This document shows positions 24,827 through 32,857 of a DNA stretch of 36,936 nt, in pieces. The position numbers and the translations under genes are program-made. The DNA is from Pseudomonas agronomica. Its GTDB lineage: Bacteria > Pseudomonadota > Gammaproteobacteria > Pseudomonadales > Pseudomonadaceae. The notes under the pieces were generated by a model, which was given only the letters and a program-made list of their open reading frames with translations, was not told the origin of the DNA and searched no databases. Every line of letters begins with the position of its first letter. The stretch's first letter is position 1. The DNA is taken from assembly GCF_025917275.1 (NCBI RefSeq), contig NZ_JAOSHO010000012.1:1-36936 (forward strand), read 5' to 3'.

Positions 24827-25969
24827 AAGCGCCGCCAACGCATCGCCGAGCACATCGACCACCCGGTCTTGCTGTTCGTTCGTCAAACCGAGCCATAGCG
24901 GCAATCGCAACAGACGCTCGGAATAGCCGTCGGTTATTTCCATCGAGCCATGCACACGCCCATACCGCACTCCGCCGGGCGACGAATGCAGCGGTACGTA
25001 GTGGAACACCGCGTAGATGGCGTGGCTCTTGAGTTTATCAAGAACAACTTGGCGCTCGATACCAGGGGCCAGCAGCACGTAGTACATGTGCGCGTTGTGC
25101 TGGCAATTTTCAGGCACTATCGGACGACGCAACAATCCTTGCAGCTCAAGCTCTGCCAAAGCGCCATGGTAGTGTTCCCAGATCGCCAAGCGGCGGTTGG
25201 TGATGGACTGAGCCTCTTCCAACTGGGCCCAGAGGAAGGCCGCCGTCATCTCTCCGGGCAGGAACGAGGAACCCACCTCTTGCCAGGTGTATTTATCTAC
25301 CTCACCCCTGAAGAATCGACTGCGATCGGTACCTTTTTCGCGGATGATCTCAGCGCGCAATCCCATTGCAGGATTATTGGCCAGCAAAGCCCCGCCCTCC
25401 CCCGAAATGACATTCTTGGTTTCGTGGAAACTGAACGCCCCAAGGTCGCCGAGGCTGCCCAACGCCCGCCCCTTGTAAGTCGACATCACGCCTTGCGCAG
25501 CGTCTTCCACCACCGCCAGCCCATGCTTGTGCGCAATCGCCAGGATCGTGTCCATCTCGCAGGCCACGCCGGCATAGTGGACGGGCACTATAGCTTTGGT
25601 CCGCGACGTAATCGCCGCCTCGATCAGGCGCTCGTCCAGGTTCAGGGTATCGGGACGTATATCGACGAAAACCGGCACAGCGCCACGCAGCACAAAAGCG
25701 TTGGCCGTGGAGACGAAGGTAAACGAAGGCAGGATGACTTCGTCGCCAGGCTGGATGTCCAGCAGCAACGCCGCCATTTCCAGCGCTGCGGTACATGAAT
25801 GGGTAAGCAACGCCTTGTTGCAGCCTGTGTGCGACTCCAGCCAGCGATGGCATTGCTTGGTGAACGGACCATCACCGGCGAGCATGTTGCCGAACTTGGC
25901 CTGGGCAATGTAGTCCAGCTCCTTGCCGGTCATGAACGGGCGGTTGAAGAGGATCGTTTCTTTGCTCAT
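24818..25969 (-). CDS. WecE-like PLP sugar aminotransferase (DegT/DnrJ/EryC1 family)
   Basis: A 383-residue PLP-dependent aminotransferase. It is very close to enterobacterial WecE (RffA), which converts dTDP-4-keto-6-deoxyglucose to dTDP-4-amino-4,6-dideoxygalactose with glutamate. Long blocks match: ALEMAALLLDIQPGDEVI, PSFTFVSTANAFVLRGA, VPVHYAGVACEMDTI, VEDAAQGVMSTYKGRALG, IIREKGTDRSRFFRGEVD. The PLP lysine is Lys185 in FHETKN. The open frame extends upstream, but the ATG at 25969 (MSKETILFNRP) has AGGGAAG 6 bases before it. It is the last gene of the second sugar cluster, 51 bases after the phosphoesterase. No rmlA/rmlB partner is in the window, so the nucleotide sugar must come from elsewhere. 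The stereochemistry (galacto versus gluco) is predicted only from the WecE resemblance. Confidence 0.88.
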   Translation of the reverse strand: MSKETILFNRPFMTGKELDYIAQAKFGNMLAGDGPFTKQCHRWLESHTGCNKALLTHSCTAALEMAALLLDIQPGDEVILPSFTFVSTANAFVLRGAVPVFVDIRPDTLNLDERLIEAAITSRTKAIVPVHYAGVACEMDTILAIAHKHGLAVVEDAAQGVMSTYKGRALGSLGDLGAFSFHETKNVISGEGGALLANNPAMGLRAEIIREKGTDRSRFFRGEVDKYTWQEVGSSFLPGEMTAAFLWAQLEEAQSITNRRLAIWEHYHGALAELELQGLLRRPIVPENCQHNAHMYYVLLAPGIERQVVLDKLKSHAIYAVFHYVPLHSSPGGVRYGRVHGSMEITDGYSERLLRLPLWLGLTNEQQDRVVDVLGDALAALAT

Positions 25970-26020
25970 TGCGAACTTCCCTGGGCGGGCATGGTAGTGA
26001 GTAGCACACAGCAAAAAACC

Positions 26021-26698
26021 TCAAACCGCACTGATCCGCCCACCGATCTGGCTGCCAATATCAAGGTTTTCATAGAAGTAGGGGGTAAAGCCGGCACTCT
26101 TCATGGCGAGCTGGGTTTCACCGATATCGTATTCAACCCGGTGCAGGTTGAACGCTTCGCCATCCCAAGTGGCGAAAGCTGCCCGGGGATCACCATCACG
26201 TGGTTGGCCAACTGAACCGGGATTGCAGTACGCCTTGCCCTCGCCGCTCCAAAGGTACTGGACGTGGGTATGACCCGATGCGAAATATTGGCCGGGCAAC
26301 GGTGCAAAGTACGCCTGTGAGGGGCGCAGGTACTCGTCCAGCGGATCGTTCCAGCCACCATGGACGACGCTCAGTCCATCCTCTGTGGAGCGCTCCGGGA
26401 GCGATCCCAGCCAAGCCAGGTTCTGCGAAGTGACGACCCGCTGTTGATAGTCAAGGCAGGCATTGGCGCTATTGGAACGAGGGCATCGCTCATTCCTGGC
26501 CAGGTACCAGTCATGATTGCCCATCACCGAGAATATGTTTCGCTCGCGCAGGGCTTCGCAACACTCATTGACTTGACTGTAGTAACCGGCGGTATCGCCC
26601 AGGCAGATGATCCGCGACACCCCGAGCGCATCAAGCTTGGCAAGCACTGTTCGAAGGGCGCTGTAGTTGCCATGTACGTCAGAAATGATCCCGATCAT
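26021..26698 (-). CDS. Calcineurin-like metallophosphoesterase of the sugar cluster
   Basis: A 225-residue metallophosphoesterase with all metal-binding motifs: SDVHGN (Asp7, His9), GDTAG (Asp35), GNHDW (Asn61, His62), VVHGGW (His113) and SGHTHV (His143, His145). This is the small YfcE/Metallophos_2-type fold; the substrate is unknown. The ATG at 26698 gives the typical start MIGIISDVHG. A TTG at 26704 is better spaced from the Shine-Dalgarno AGAGGA and cannot be excluded. It overlaps the end of the ATP-grasp gene by 20 bases, so the two are tightly coupled. In this setting it may remove a phosphate from a sugar or acyl intermediate, but nothing in the sequence proves it. Confidence 0.85.
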   Translation of the reverse strand: MIGIISDVHGNYSALRTVLAKLDALGVSRIICLGDTAGYYSQVNECCEALRERNIFSVMGNHDWYLARNERCPRSNSANACLDYQQRVVTSQNLAWLGSLPERSTEDGLSVVHGGWNDPLDEYLRPSQAYFAPLPGQYFASGHTHVQYLWSGEGKAYCNPGSVGQPRDGDPRAAFATWDGEAFNLHRVEYDIGETQLAMKSAGFTPYFYENLDIGSQIGGRISAV

Positions 26699-27656
26699 AG
26701 ACAATGAAATCCTCTATATAACGAACAGCGAAACCACTGCGAATGGTTGGCTGGGCCAGTGTCTTGCCGTCGAGGTAATAATCCAGGCACATCGCGGCCT
26801 CGTTGTAGCCAAACGCGCGACGTATCGAACTGGTCGAGGAAATACGCGGATTGATCTCGAGCAGGCTCCATGAGCCGTCCTTGCCACGACGGAACTGCAA
26901 GTTGGTCGGCCCTACCGGCTTGAAGGCACGGCACAGCCTGGCGACCACGTCGCACAGCGAATCGTCCTGGTACACCCAAGCCTTGGCGGTGGACCCATCG
27001 GAAGCCAGCTTGCGCTGGAAGGCAATCATTGGACCGGTATCGCCTCGACCGTCGCCAAACGCCGCCACCGTAAACTCATCGGCCGCGCTGCCAATAATCG
27101 GCTGGGCCATGAGGTACTCACCGAGCAGCGCGGCGTGGGGGATGAAATCGCCCTCCTCGCGAACCCAGACCAGCCCTTTGGAGGCATAGCTCCGGCGTGG
27201 CTTGAGCAGGAACGGCAGGCCCAAGGCCGCCTTGAGCGAGTGAAAATCTCCCGACAGCAGGCTGGGAATGCGACTGGCATCGCCCAGCGCCACCAATGCC
27301 TGGTCCATTGCCCACTTGTCCCTGGAAAGCTCGATCAGGTTCTGATTGTTGAGCACGACCTGACAATCAGACTCCGCCAATAATGCGCGGTGGTCTGACA
27401 GCCAGTGAAGATCCTGTTCGATCCCGGGAATGAGCAAATCGACGTGGTACCGCGCCAGCGTATCGCCCAGCCATTGGCCGTACCCCGGGTCGGCGGTCAA
27501 CGGAGCTTGCGCGAACACATCGCTCCAGCCGCGACCGACCGCATCATCATAGATATCGGTGCCAACCAGGCGAACGGACGGGTCCGCCGCACGCAACGAC
27601 TTGAGCAGGCCATAACCCATGATGGCGCCTACGCCAGTCACCATGACGGTCTTCAT
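26679..27656 (-). CDS. ATP-grasp ligase of the sugar cluster
   Basis: A 325-residue ATP-grasp protein. An N-terminal Rossmann-like pre-ATP-grasp domain (MKTVMVTGVGAIMGYGLLKS) precedes the ATP-binding core, with Lys152 in LLKPRRSYASKG and the magnesium ligands Glu267 and Asn269 in LLEINPRIS. It is like the CarB-type ATP-grasp proteins often found in surface polysaccharide loci. Such enzymes join a carboxylate to an amine or thiol through an acyl phosphate. Here it might attach an amino acid or other acid to the 4-amino group of a sugar; this is inference. Its ATG overlaps the SDR stop (ATGA), and its own end overlaps the phosphoesterase. Confidence 0.85.
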   Translation of the reverse strand: MKTVMVTGVGAIMGYGLLKSLRAADPSVRLVGTDIYDDAVGRGWSDVFAQAPLTADPGYGQWLGDTLARYHVDLLIPGIEQDLHWLSDHRALLAESDCQVVLNNQNLIELSRDKWAMDQALVALGDASRIPSLLSGDFHSLKAALGLPFLLKPRRSYASKGLVWVREEGDFIPHAALLGEYLMAQPIIGSAADEFTVAAFGDGRGDTGPMIAFQRKLASDGSTAKAWVYQDDSLCDVVARLCRAFKPVGPTNLQFRRGKDGSWSLLEINPRISSTSSIRRAFGYNEAAMCLDYYLDGKTLAQPTIRSGFAVRYIEDFIVYDRDHF

Positions 27657-28501
27657 GACAAGCTCTCCCGGTGCGCCCTCATCAATTCGAAGCCCCGGCG
27701 AACGTCTATTCGCGGGATAAAACCAATTCGCTCATACAGCTCATGCGCTAGGTCGAAAGGAGGCAGATCAGGAATGTCGCTTTTCTCCGGCAGGAAGCGC
27801 ACAGCCGACGGTTGGCCAAACGCCTCGAAGGCGGCCTGGGCGATTTCCGAAAGACGGGGGGATTCGGGGTGGCCGCAGTTGTACAACCCAGCAATGCCCT
27901 TCTCCGCCAGCCGCGCGCAGACCTCGGTAAGATCACTCAAATGCAGGTAATTGCGCCTGGCGTCATTGCGACCATACAACTCGACGGTTTGCCCCGCCTG
28001 CGCCTTGTCCGCGATGGCGTACAACAACGGTTGATGAGGCCGGCATTGCTCGCCGCTGTCGTAGACCTGGCTGATGCGCAGCACCGTCAACGTCAGGCCG
28101 CGCTCCTGGCAATACAGGCTCGCCACTTCCTCGGCATGACGCTTGGACAGCGAATAGATGCCGAAGTAGGGATCCGTCGGCCGGTCGCAGGCCGAACGCG
28201 ACGACAGGAGAATGAAATGACGCGCCCCGCACTGTTCAGCCAAGCGGCAGGCCGCCAACGTACCGACGCTGTTGACCTGTTCGGCGCGCACCAGGTCGTC
28301 CGGCTGGCGACCGCCGAAATCGGCAGCGACCAGCACGACGACGTCGAAGCGCTCGTCGCAAGCGCAAGGCTCATGGCGGCTCAAGTCAAAGGCAATATCG
28401 GCATCCCGGCGCCCCGCCAACTTGACTTCGCCAAGGCGCGACAACGCAAGGGCGACCGCACCGCCGATGACGGATGTACTGCCAATTACGAGGCTTTTCA
28501 T
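27653..28501 (-). CDS. NAD(P)-dependent sugar epimerase/reductase (extended SDR)
   Basis: A 282-residue extended short-chain dehydrogenase/reductase. The nucleotide-binding loop is VIGSTSVIGGA, a loose form of the GxxGxxG motif. The catalytic pair is Tyr116 and Lys120 in YSLSK, with Ser100/101 in LLSSRS. The later segment RRNYLHLSDL is typical of nucleotide-sugar epimerases and reductases such as RmlD- and GalE-like enzymes. Substrate and direction (epimerase, dehydratase or reductase) cannot be told. Both of its ends overlap neighbours by ATGA: the methyltransferase stop over its start, and its stop over the ATP-grasp start, so it is translated in a coupled series. Confidence 0.85.
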   Translation of the reverse strand: MKSLVIGSTSVIGGAVALALSRLGEVKLAGRRDADIAFDLSRHEPCACDERFDVVVLVAADFGGRQPDDLVRAEQVNSVGTLAACRLAEQCGARHFILLSSRSACDRPTDPYFGIYSLSKRHAEEVASLYCQERGLTLTVLRISQVYDSGEQCRPHQPLLYAIADKAQAGQTVELYGRNDARRNYLHLSDLTEVCARLAEKGIAGLYNCGHPESPRLSEIAQAAFEAFGQPSAVRFLPEKSDIPDLPPFDLAHELYERIGFIPRIDVRRGFELMRAHRESLS

Positions 28502-29226
28502 GACGGGGCGACTGTTGCTTCAAACATCAGCGCACAACTGAGCTCCGGATAATCGATGCCCACAGTGCACATGGCCTGGACGATGTCCGCCCCCAGGTTC
28601 AACGCTTTCAGTTGTCCGGTGGTGAAGGGCTTGAGGAACACACCTTCCTTGCGCACGACCTGGAGCCCGGCGGCTTCCAGTTCAGCGGTCAGGGTCTGTA
28701 GCGAGTAGCTGCGCACATGGCCCAGTTCCAGATCGCCACTGCCCAGCGCCATCATGTCGCCCAACAGTCCAGCCGCGTGACCGAACCGTCGATGCAGCGA
28801 CTCGCCATTGGGAACCAGCACGAAGCAGCGGCCACCCGGCGCAAGAAAATGCTTGAACCGTTGCAGCACGACCTGTGGATCCTCGACATGCTCCAGCACA
28901 AACCCCATCACGATGAGGTCGAAACGCTTGTCGGTGTCGAACGTCTCGAAGTAGCTCTCGACGACTTCGGCCGCATTGTCCGGGTACTGGGCCTTGAACT
29001 GGGAGATCACCGAGGCGGAGCCATCAATGACCACGTGTTCGCGGAAAAACTGCGAAAAGCGATGGGTGCTGAAGCCATGGCCAACGCCAAGCTCCAGCAA
29101 GCTTTGCGCCTGGGTGCAGAGCGCCATGATGCGCTGGGGATACCAATTGAGAATGATGTTGTTGTCATACGCGTAGCCAAAGCTGTCGCTGTAGGCGGCG
29201 ATGAACGTATCCAGATCGTTGCTCAT
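28498..29226 (-). CDS. SAM-dependent class I methyltransferase
   Basis: A 242-residue class I methyltransferase. Motif I is LLELGVGHGFST (SAM-binding glycine loop, about residues 43-54). An acidic residue ends the next strand (VVIDGSA), followed by FDLIVMGFVLEHVEDP and the post-motif LAPGGRCFVLVPN. It belongs to the broad Methyltransf_11/12/23 type. In this cluster it is the candidate sugar O-methyltransferase, comparable in role to the methyltransferase of the P. syringae viosamine island. That equivalence is inferred from context, not sequence identity. The ATG at 29226 has GGAG about 11 bases upstream. It lies 45 bases after the giant transferase and overlaps the SDR gene. Confidence 0.86.
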   Translation of the reverse strand: MSNDLDTFIAAYSDSFGYAYDNNIILNWYPQRIMALCTQAQSLLELGVGHGFSTHRFSQFFREHVVIDGSASVISQFKAQYPDNAAEVVESYFETFDTDKRFDLIVMGFVLEHVEDPQVVLQRFKHFLAPGGRCFVLVPNGESLHRRFGHAAGLLGDMMALGSGDLELGHVRSYSLQTLTAELEAAGLQVVRKEGVFLKPFTTGQLKALNLGADIVQAMCTVGIDYPELSCALMFEATVAPS

Positions 29227-29271
29227 GTCACATGCACTCCGCTGCGCGGCAAAAGTAATAGTCAGTACGGA

Positions 29272-32200
29272 TCAATCAGGCAGCCAGGCTTGTCGCCAGG
29301 CCTCCAGGCGCTCGCCTTCGAGCAGCCATTGTGTCCGCACGGTCGATTGCAAGGCGTCCCCCAGCGTCGCAGAGGCTTCACGGTCTTCCAGATGCAAGCG
29401 AATCGCCCTGACCCAGTCTTGCGCCTGGTTATCGACTCGCGTCAGCGGCAAGACCTCGCCCCCGACGAAACCGGGCACCCGGCTGCAAATGACCGGATGT
29501 CCGCATGCGGCATGCTGCAAGACACGCAAGTCACCTGAACAGGCGTTGCCGAGGGAGTGCGCCATGGGCACAAGCGCGAGGTCCAGGTTCAACGCGGCCA
29601 GGGCCGTTGCCAATTGCTGCTGGGGGACATTGGGGTGCTGCTCTTTCAGGAAAGGCTGCAACGCCGCGGGGCAGTCACCCAGCACCACCCAATCCACTTC
29701 GCCGGCGAACGCAGGCACCACATCGGCCAGCAATTGGGTATCCTTGCCGCCCAGCCAGCCCAGGCGCGGCTTGGCCCCCACGCGTCGCTTGCCTTGCACA
29801 CGCCCCCACGCGGCCGGCAGCAGGGCTTCCAGCACGCGAATGTCGTCGTGCTGGCCTTGCAGCAGTTCGGCCAGCGCAGGCGTGGGGACCAGTACCCGAT
29901 CGACCTGCAGCATCCCGAACCGCAGGCGCTCCAGCAGTTCCTCGGCGGAGCAATCAACCTTCAAGTCCATTTCCGGCAAATACCCGTCCAGATCGTAGAC
30001 CGTGAACGCCTTGGAGAACGCCCTCAGGCGGCTCAGGGCCAGTAGCCCGGCGTCATCCAGAGGACGCTGCAACACCACGGTAGTCGGCGCCAGGCGCTCT
30101 ATTTCTACCGGCGACAACAGACTCGAAACCGCCACGCCTTCGACCTGCCCCGCTTCAAGCAAGGTACTGAACGGTTGAACCAGTCGAGAATAGGCCGCTA
30201 CCTGCTGATCGGTGACGCAAACCAGCATCCTCGGTACGCTGCCTTGCAACGGATACCAGCACAGGTCCGAATTTTCCCGGGAGAAACCTTCGCCGGCGCG
30301 CAATGAAAAATTAGCGTTGTAGGCAGGGTCGTGGGCCAACTGCGGCAACCAGCGCGCCAGCATGGCGTCCTCCTGCTCGCTACTGGCGCGCAGATTTGAC
30401 ACAGCGTCCATCAAAATACGTGCGTAGGGCGTCCAGACGTTCAGATAACCTGCCCGCTGCAACTTCAGGCACAAATCAACGTGTGTCCAGGGCGCCAGCA
30501 ATGGATCGATGTCGAAGCCGCCGGCCTCAAGGAACAGCGCTCGACGCAACATCAGGCATTCGCCGCCCACCGCGGAACAGTTCTGCTCAAGCCCAAGCCG
30601 CCCCATGTCACTCGCAGCCTCAGCTGACAACCCCCCGAAAGCCCCGCCGACAATGCCCCCAAGTCCCAATACGAGTCCGGCCTGGCGCACACGCCCCTGG
30701 CTATCCTGCAACTTGCCGCCCACCGCCCCGATTTCCGGGCGCTGGGCATGATTAAGCAATGCTTGCAGCCACCCCGCCTCAAGCACAACGCTTTGCGCAT
30801 CGAGCCAAAGCAGGTATTCACCCCGCGCGTCTTGCGCCGCCGCGTTGCACATGGCCGCACGAGACTGTCCCGGCATGAAACGCAATGCCTGGAACCGGCC
30901 TTCGCCCATCGACTCGACCAAGCCCAGCCACTCGAGTAATGCGGGGTCATCGGCGCCCGGCTCGATCAGCAAGACTTCAAAATCCACAGCGTCAGTCTGC
31001 ATCAGCAAACTTTCCAGGCAACGCTGGAAATTATCCAACTGCCCTTCCAGATAGATAAGGATACTGACCGAGGCCTGTCGCTCGTGCCCATAATCGACAC
31101 GATAACGACCTGGCTCCAGTGCTATCGCTTGGGCCTGGCCATAGCCACGCGCCTGTAAGTGGGCGTCGATGGCGGCGCGCTCATCAGCGCATGCCGACTG
31201 CCGCAGCTCGTTGGCGATCAGCAGGGGTTCGCTGACATGGCCAATGCTCGCCATGCCTTGCTCGCTGATCAGGCGCAGCTGATAAGCCAACTCGAAGGCG
31301 CCACCGCAGCCATTGTCAAAACCGCTCAGGCGCATCAGCACCTCACGACGGTACATCCAATGACGGGAAAGGCTGGAGGGAAACGCCAGGAGTAAATCCA
31401 GATTGAGGTCGGGCCGCAACGAAAGGTTGACAACCCCGCCCATACGCAACGCCTCGTCGGCGAACACCGCCAGACAACTGTCAGGCGCATCGAGCAGATT
31501 CAGAGCCATCATCAGCAGCCCCGCAGCGGTGAGCTCTTCGCCCGCCTCGACCAGCAGTAACCAGTCGGTCTGGGTGCTGGCGAGCAAGCCGTTGATCGCT
31601 TCCACCGGCTGCTTGGGATCGCACGCCAACCACTGGACATTGACACGCCCGGGATCAGCCTCCCCCATTACGCAAACATGGAGGCGCTGGTACAACTGTC
31701 GATCCAGACTGTCCAGGGTGTGCGCCAGCGCCAATCGATTGCCGTCATCACGGACCAGGACAGTGAAGCTCGGCGCCGCCGAGCTCGCCAAACGTTCATT
31801 GATCAAACGCAACTGCTGCGCCAACGGATAGCGTTGACGCAACCAGTCCAGCACACCCAGACGGTTACCGACGGCCTCTCGGGCAGCCGTCGCCTGGGTC
31901 TTGGCGATAAACACATCCAGCTGCTGCCAGAACGACGCGGTGCGTTCAACGTAACGTGGCAGGGCGTCATCAAGGCTTGCTCGGGCCTGATCCAGCGCGT
32001 CCGGCTGATCAAGCATGGCAAAGCCGACGCTGCCAAAGAAGCTGGTGTCGAGCAGCGGCTGGTCGACGCCATGTCCCGGAATGAATATCACCGGACATCC
32101 ACACAGCACGGCCATTACGCAGGTCATCGACCATTCATAGGAATACATCACCTCTGCCTTGCGCAGTAGCTCGGCCAGCTCAGGCAGGGATACAGGATTG

Positions 32201-32808
32201 GCCATGCTCAGCAGACGAACATCCGCTGGCAGCAGCGAGTAGTCGACCTGATCCAACGGGTGGCGGTTCTGGTAGAGATAGCTGCCCTTGCGCACGGCGC
32301 CAGCGCCCACCGTCGAAAACATTTCGATATCGACCGCCGGCAGGCACAACAGGTCGCCGGCAAGGTCACCACGGTGCTCGGCGAGCCGGGCCGCGTAATA
32401 GAACAACAAATCGGTGGGCGCGGCGTTCATGCCTTTGCCGGTGAGAAACCCCTCGAAATTCAACAGGAAACGCGCCACGACCGGACAGTTGAGCGGATTG
32501 CCTGGAAACACTTCGGGGTAAACCGCGATCGGCACCTTGCCCGATGCTATGTGGCGCTGCTTGATTGCGGAGGTGATCACTGGCGTCTTGAGGTCTGGAT
32601 TGACCACTTCGGTGCCACAGATGTAAGCCTCACGACCACTGAGATTGAGCATATGGCAAAGGTAATGCAGCGAGACGACGCCCGACGACGACTCACGGTA
32701 TGCCGGTGCCAGGAAGTAATATGGGTGTTCGGGCTTGGCATACATCAGCCGCAGGCGCGCCAACGCCTGTTCGTGCGAGTAAGCGTCCAGCTGCGCGAGG
32801 TTCGACAT
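29272..32808 (-). CDS. Third giant multidomain glycosyltransferase, paralogue of the fgt1-like protein
   Basis: A 1178-residue cytoplasmic protein; numbering here counts from the TTG at 32817. Residues 30-340 are a GT-B-like module (YYFLAPAYRESSSGVVSL, then YEWSMTCVMAVLCGCPVI as the likely nucleotide-binding site). Residues 350-850 are the GT2-like core shared with the other two giant transferases (LRPDLNLDLL, SRHWMYRREVL, RPEIGAVGGKL, EQNCSAVGGECL). Residues 860-1181 are a GT-B-like tail matching that of the fgt1-like protein (YDLDGY, RLGWLGG, HAACGHPVICS, ending WLPD). The ATG at 32808 has GGAG 10 bases upstream; a TTG at 32817 is too close to it. It is the second gene of the sigma-54-linked cluster. 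It probably extends or varies the flagellin glycan; donor and acceptor are unknown. Confidence 0.85.
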   Translation of the reverse strand: MSNLAQLDAYSHEQALARLRLMYAKPEHPYYFLAPAYRESSSGVVSLHYLCHMLNLSGREAYICGTEVVNPDLKTPVITSAIKQRHIASGKVPIAVYPEVFPGNPLNCPVVARFLLNFEGFLTGKGMNAAPTDLLFYYAARLAEHRGDLAGDLLCLPAVDIEMFSTVGAGAVRKGSYLYQNRHPLDQVDYSLLPADVRLLSMANPVSLPELAELLRKAEVMYSYEWSMTCVMAVLCGCPVIFIPGHGVDQPLLDTSFFGSVGFAMLDQPDALDQARASLDDALPRYVERTASFWQQLDVFIAKTQATAAREAVGNRLGVLDWLRQRYPLAQQLRLINERLASSAAPSFTVLVRDDGNRLALAHTLDSLDRQLYQRLHVCVMGEADPGRVNVQWLACDPKQPVEAINGLLASTQTDWLLLVEAGEELTAAGLLMMALNLLDAPDSCLAVFADEALRMGGVVNLSLRPDLNLDLLLAFPSSLSRHWMYRREVLMRLSGFDNGCGGAFELAYQLRLISEQGMASIGHVSEPLLIANELRQSACADERAAIDAHLQARGYGQAQAIALEPGRYRVDYGHERQASVSILIYLEGQLDNFQRCLESLLMQTDAVDFEVLLIEPGADDPALLEWLGLVESMGEGRFQALRFMPGQSRAAMCNAAAQDARGEYLLWLDAQSVVLEAGWLQALLNHAQRPEIGAVGGKLQDSQGRVRQAGLVLGLGGIVGGAFGGLSAEAASDMGRLGLEQNCSAVGGECLMLRRALFLEAGGFDIDPLLAPWTHVDLCLKLQRAGYLNVWTPYARILMDAVSNLRASSEQEDAMLARWLPQLAHDPAYNANFSLRAGEGFSRENSDLCWYPLQGSVPRMLVCVTDQQVAAYSRLVQPFSTLLEAGQVEGVAVSSLLSPVEIERLAPTTVVLQRPLDDAGLLALSRLRAFSKAFTVYDLDGYLPEMDLKVDCSAEELLERLRFGMLQVDRVLVPTPALAELLQGQHDDIRVLEALLPAAWGRVQGKRRVGAKPRLGWLGGKDTQLLADVVPAFAGEVDWVVLGDCPAALQPFLKEQHPNVPQQQLATALAALNLDLALVPMAHSLGNACSGDLRVLQHAACGHPVICSRVPGFVGGEVLPLTRVDNQAQDWVRAIRLHLEDREASATLGDALQSTVRTQWLLEGERLEAWRQAWLPD

Positions 32809-32857
32809 CGGGTGCAATCTCCAGAATCAAATCAATCAGGGGTGTCGCAAGGCCCGC

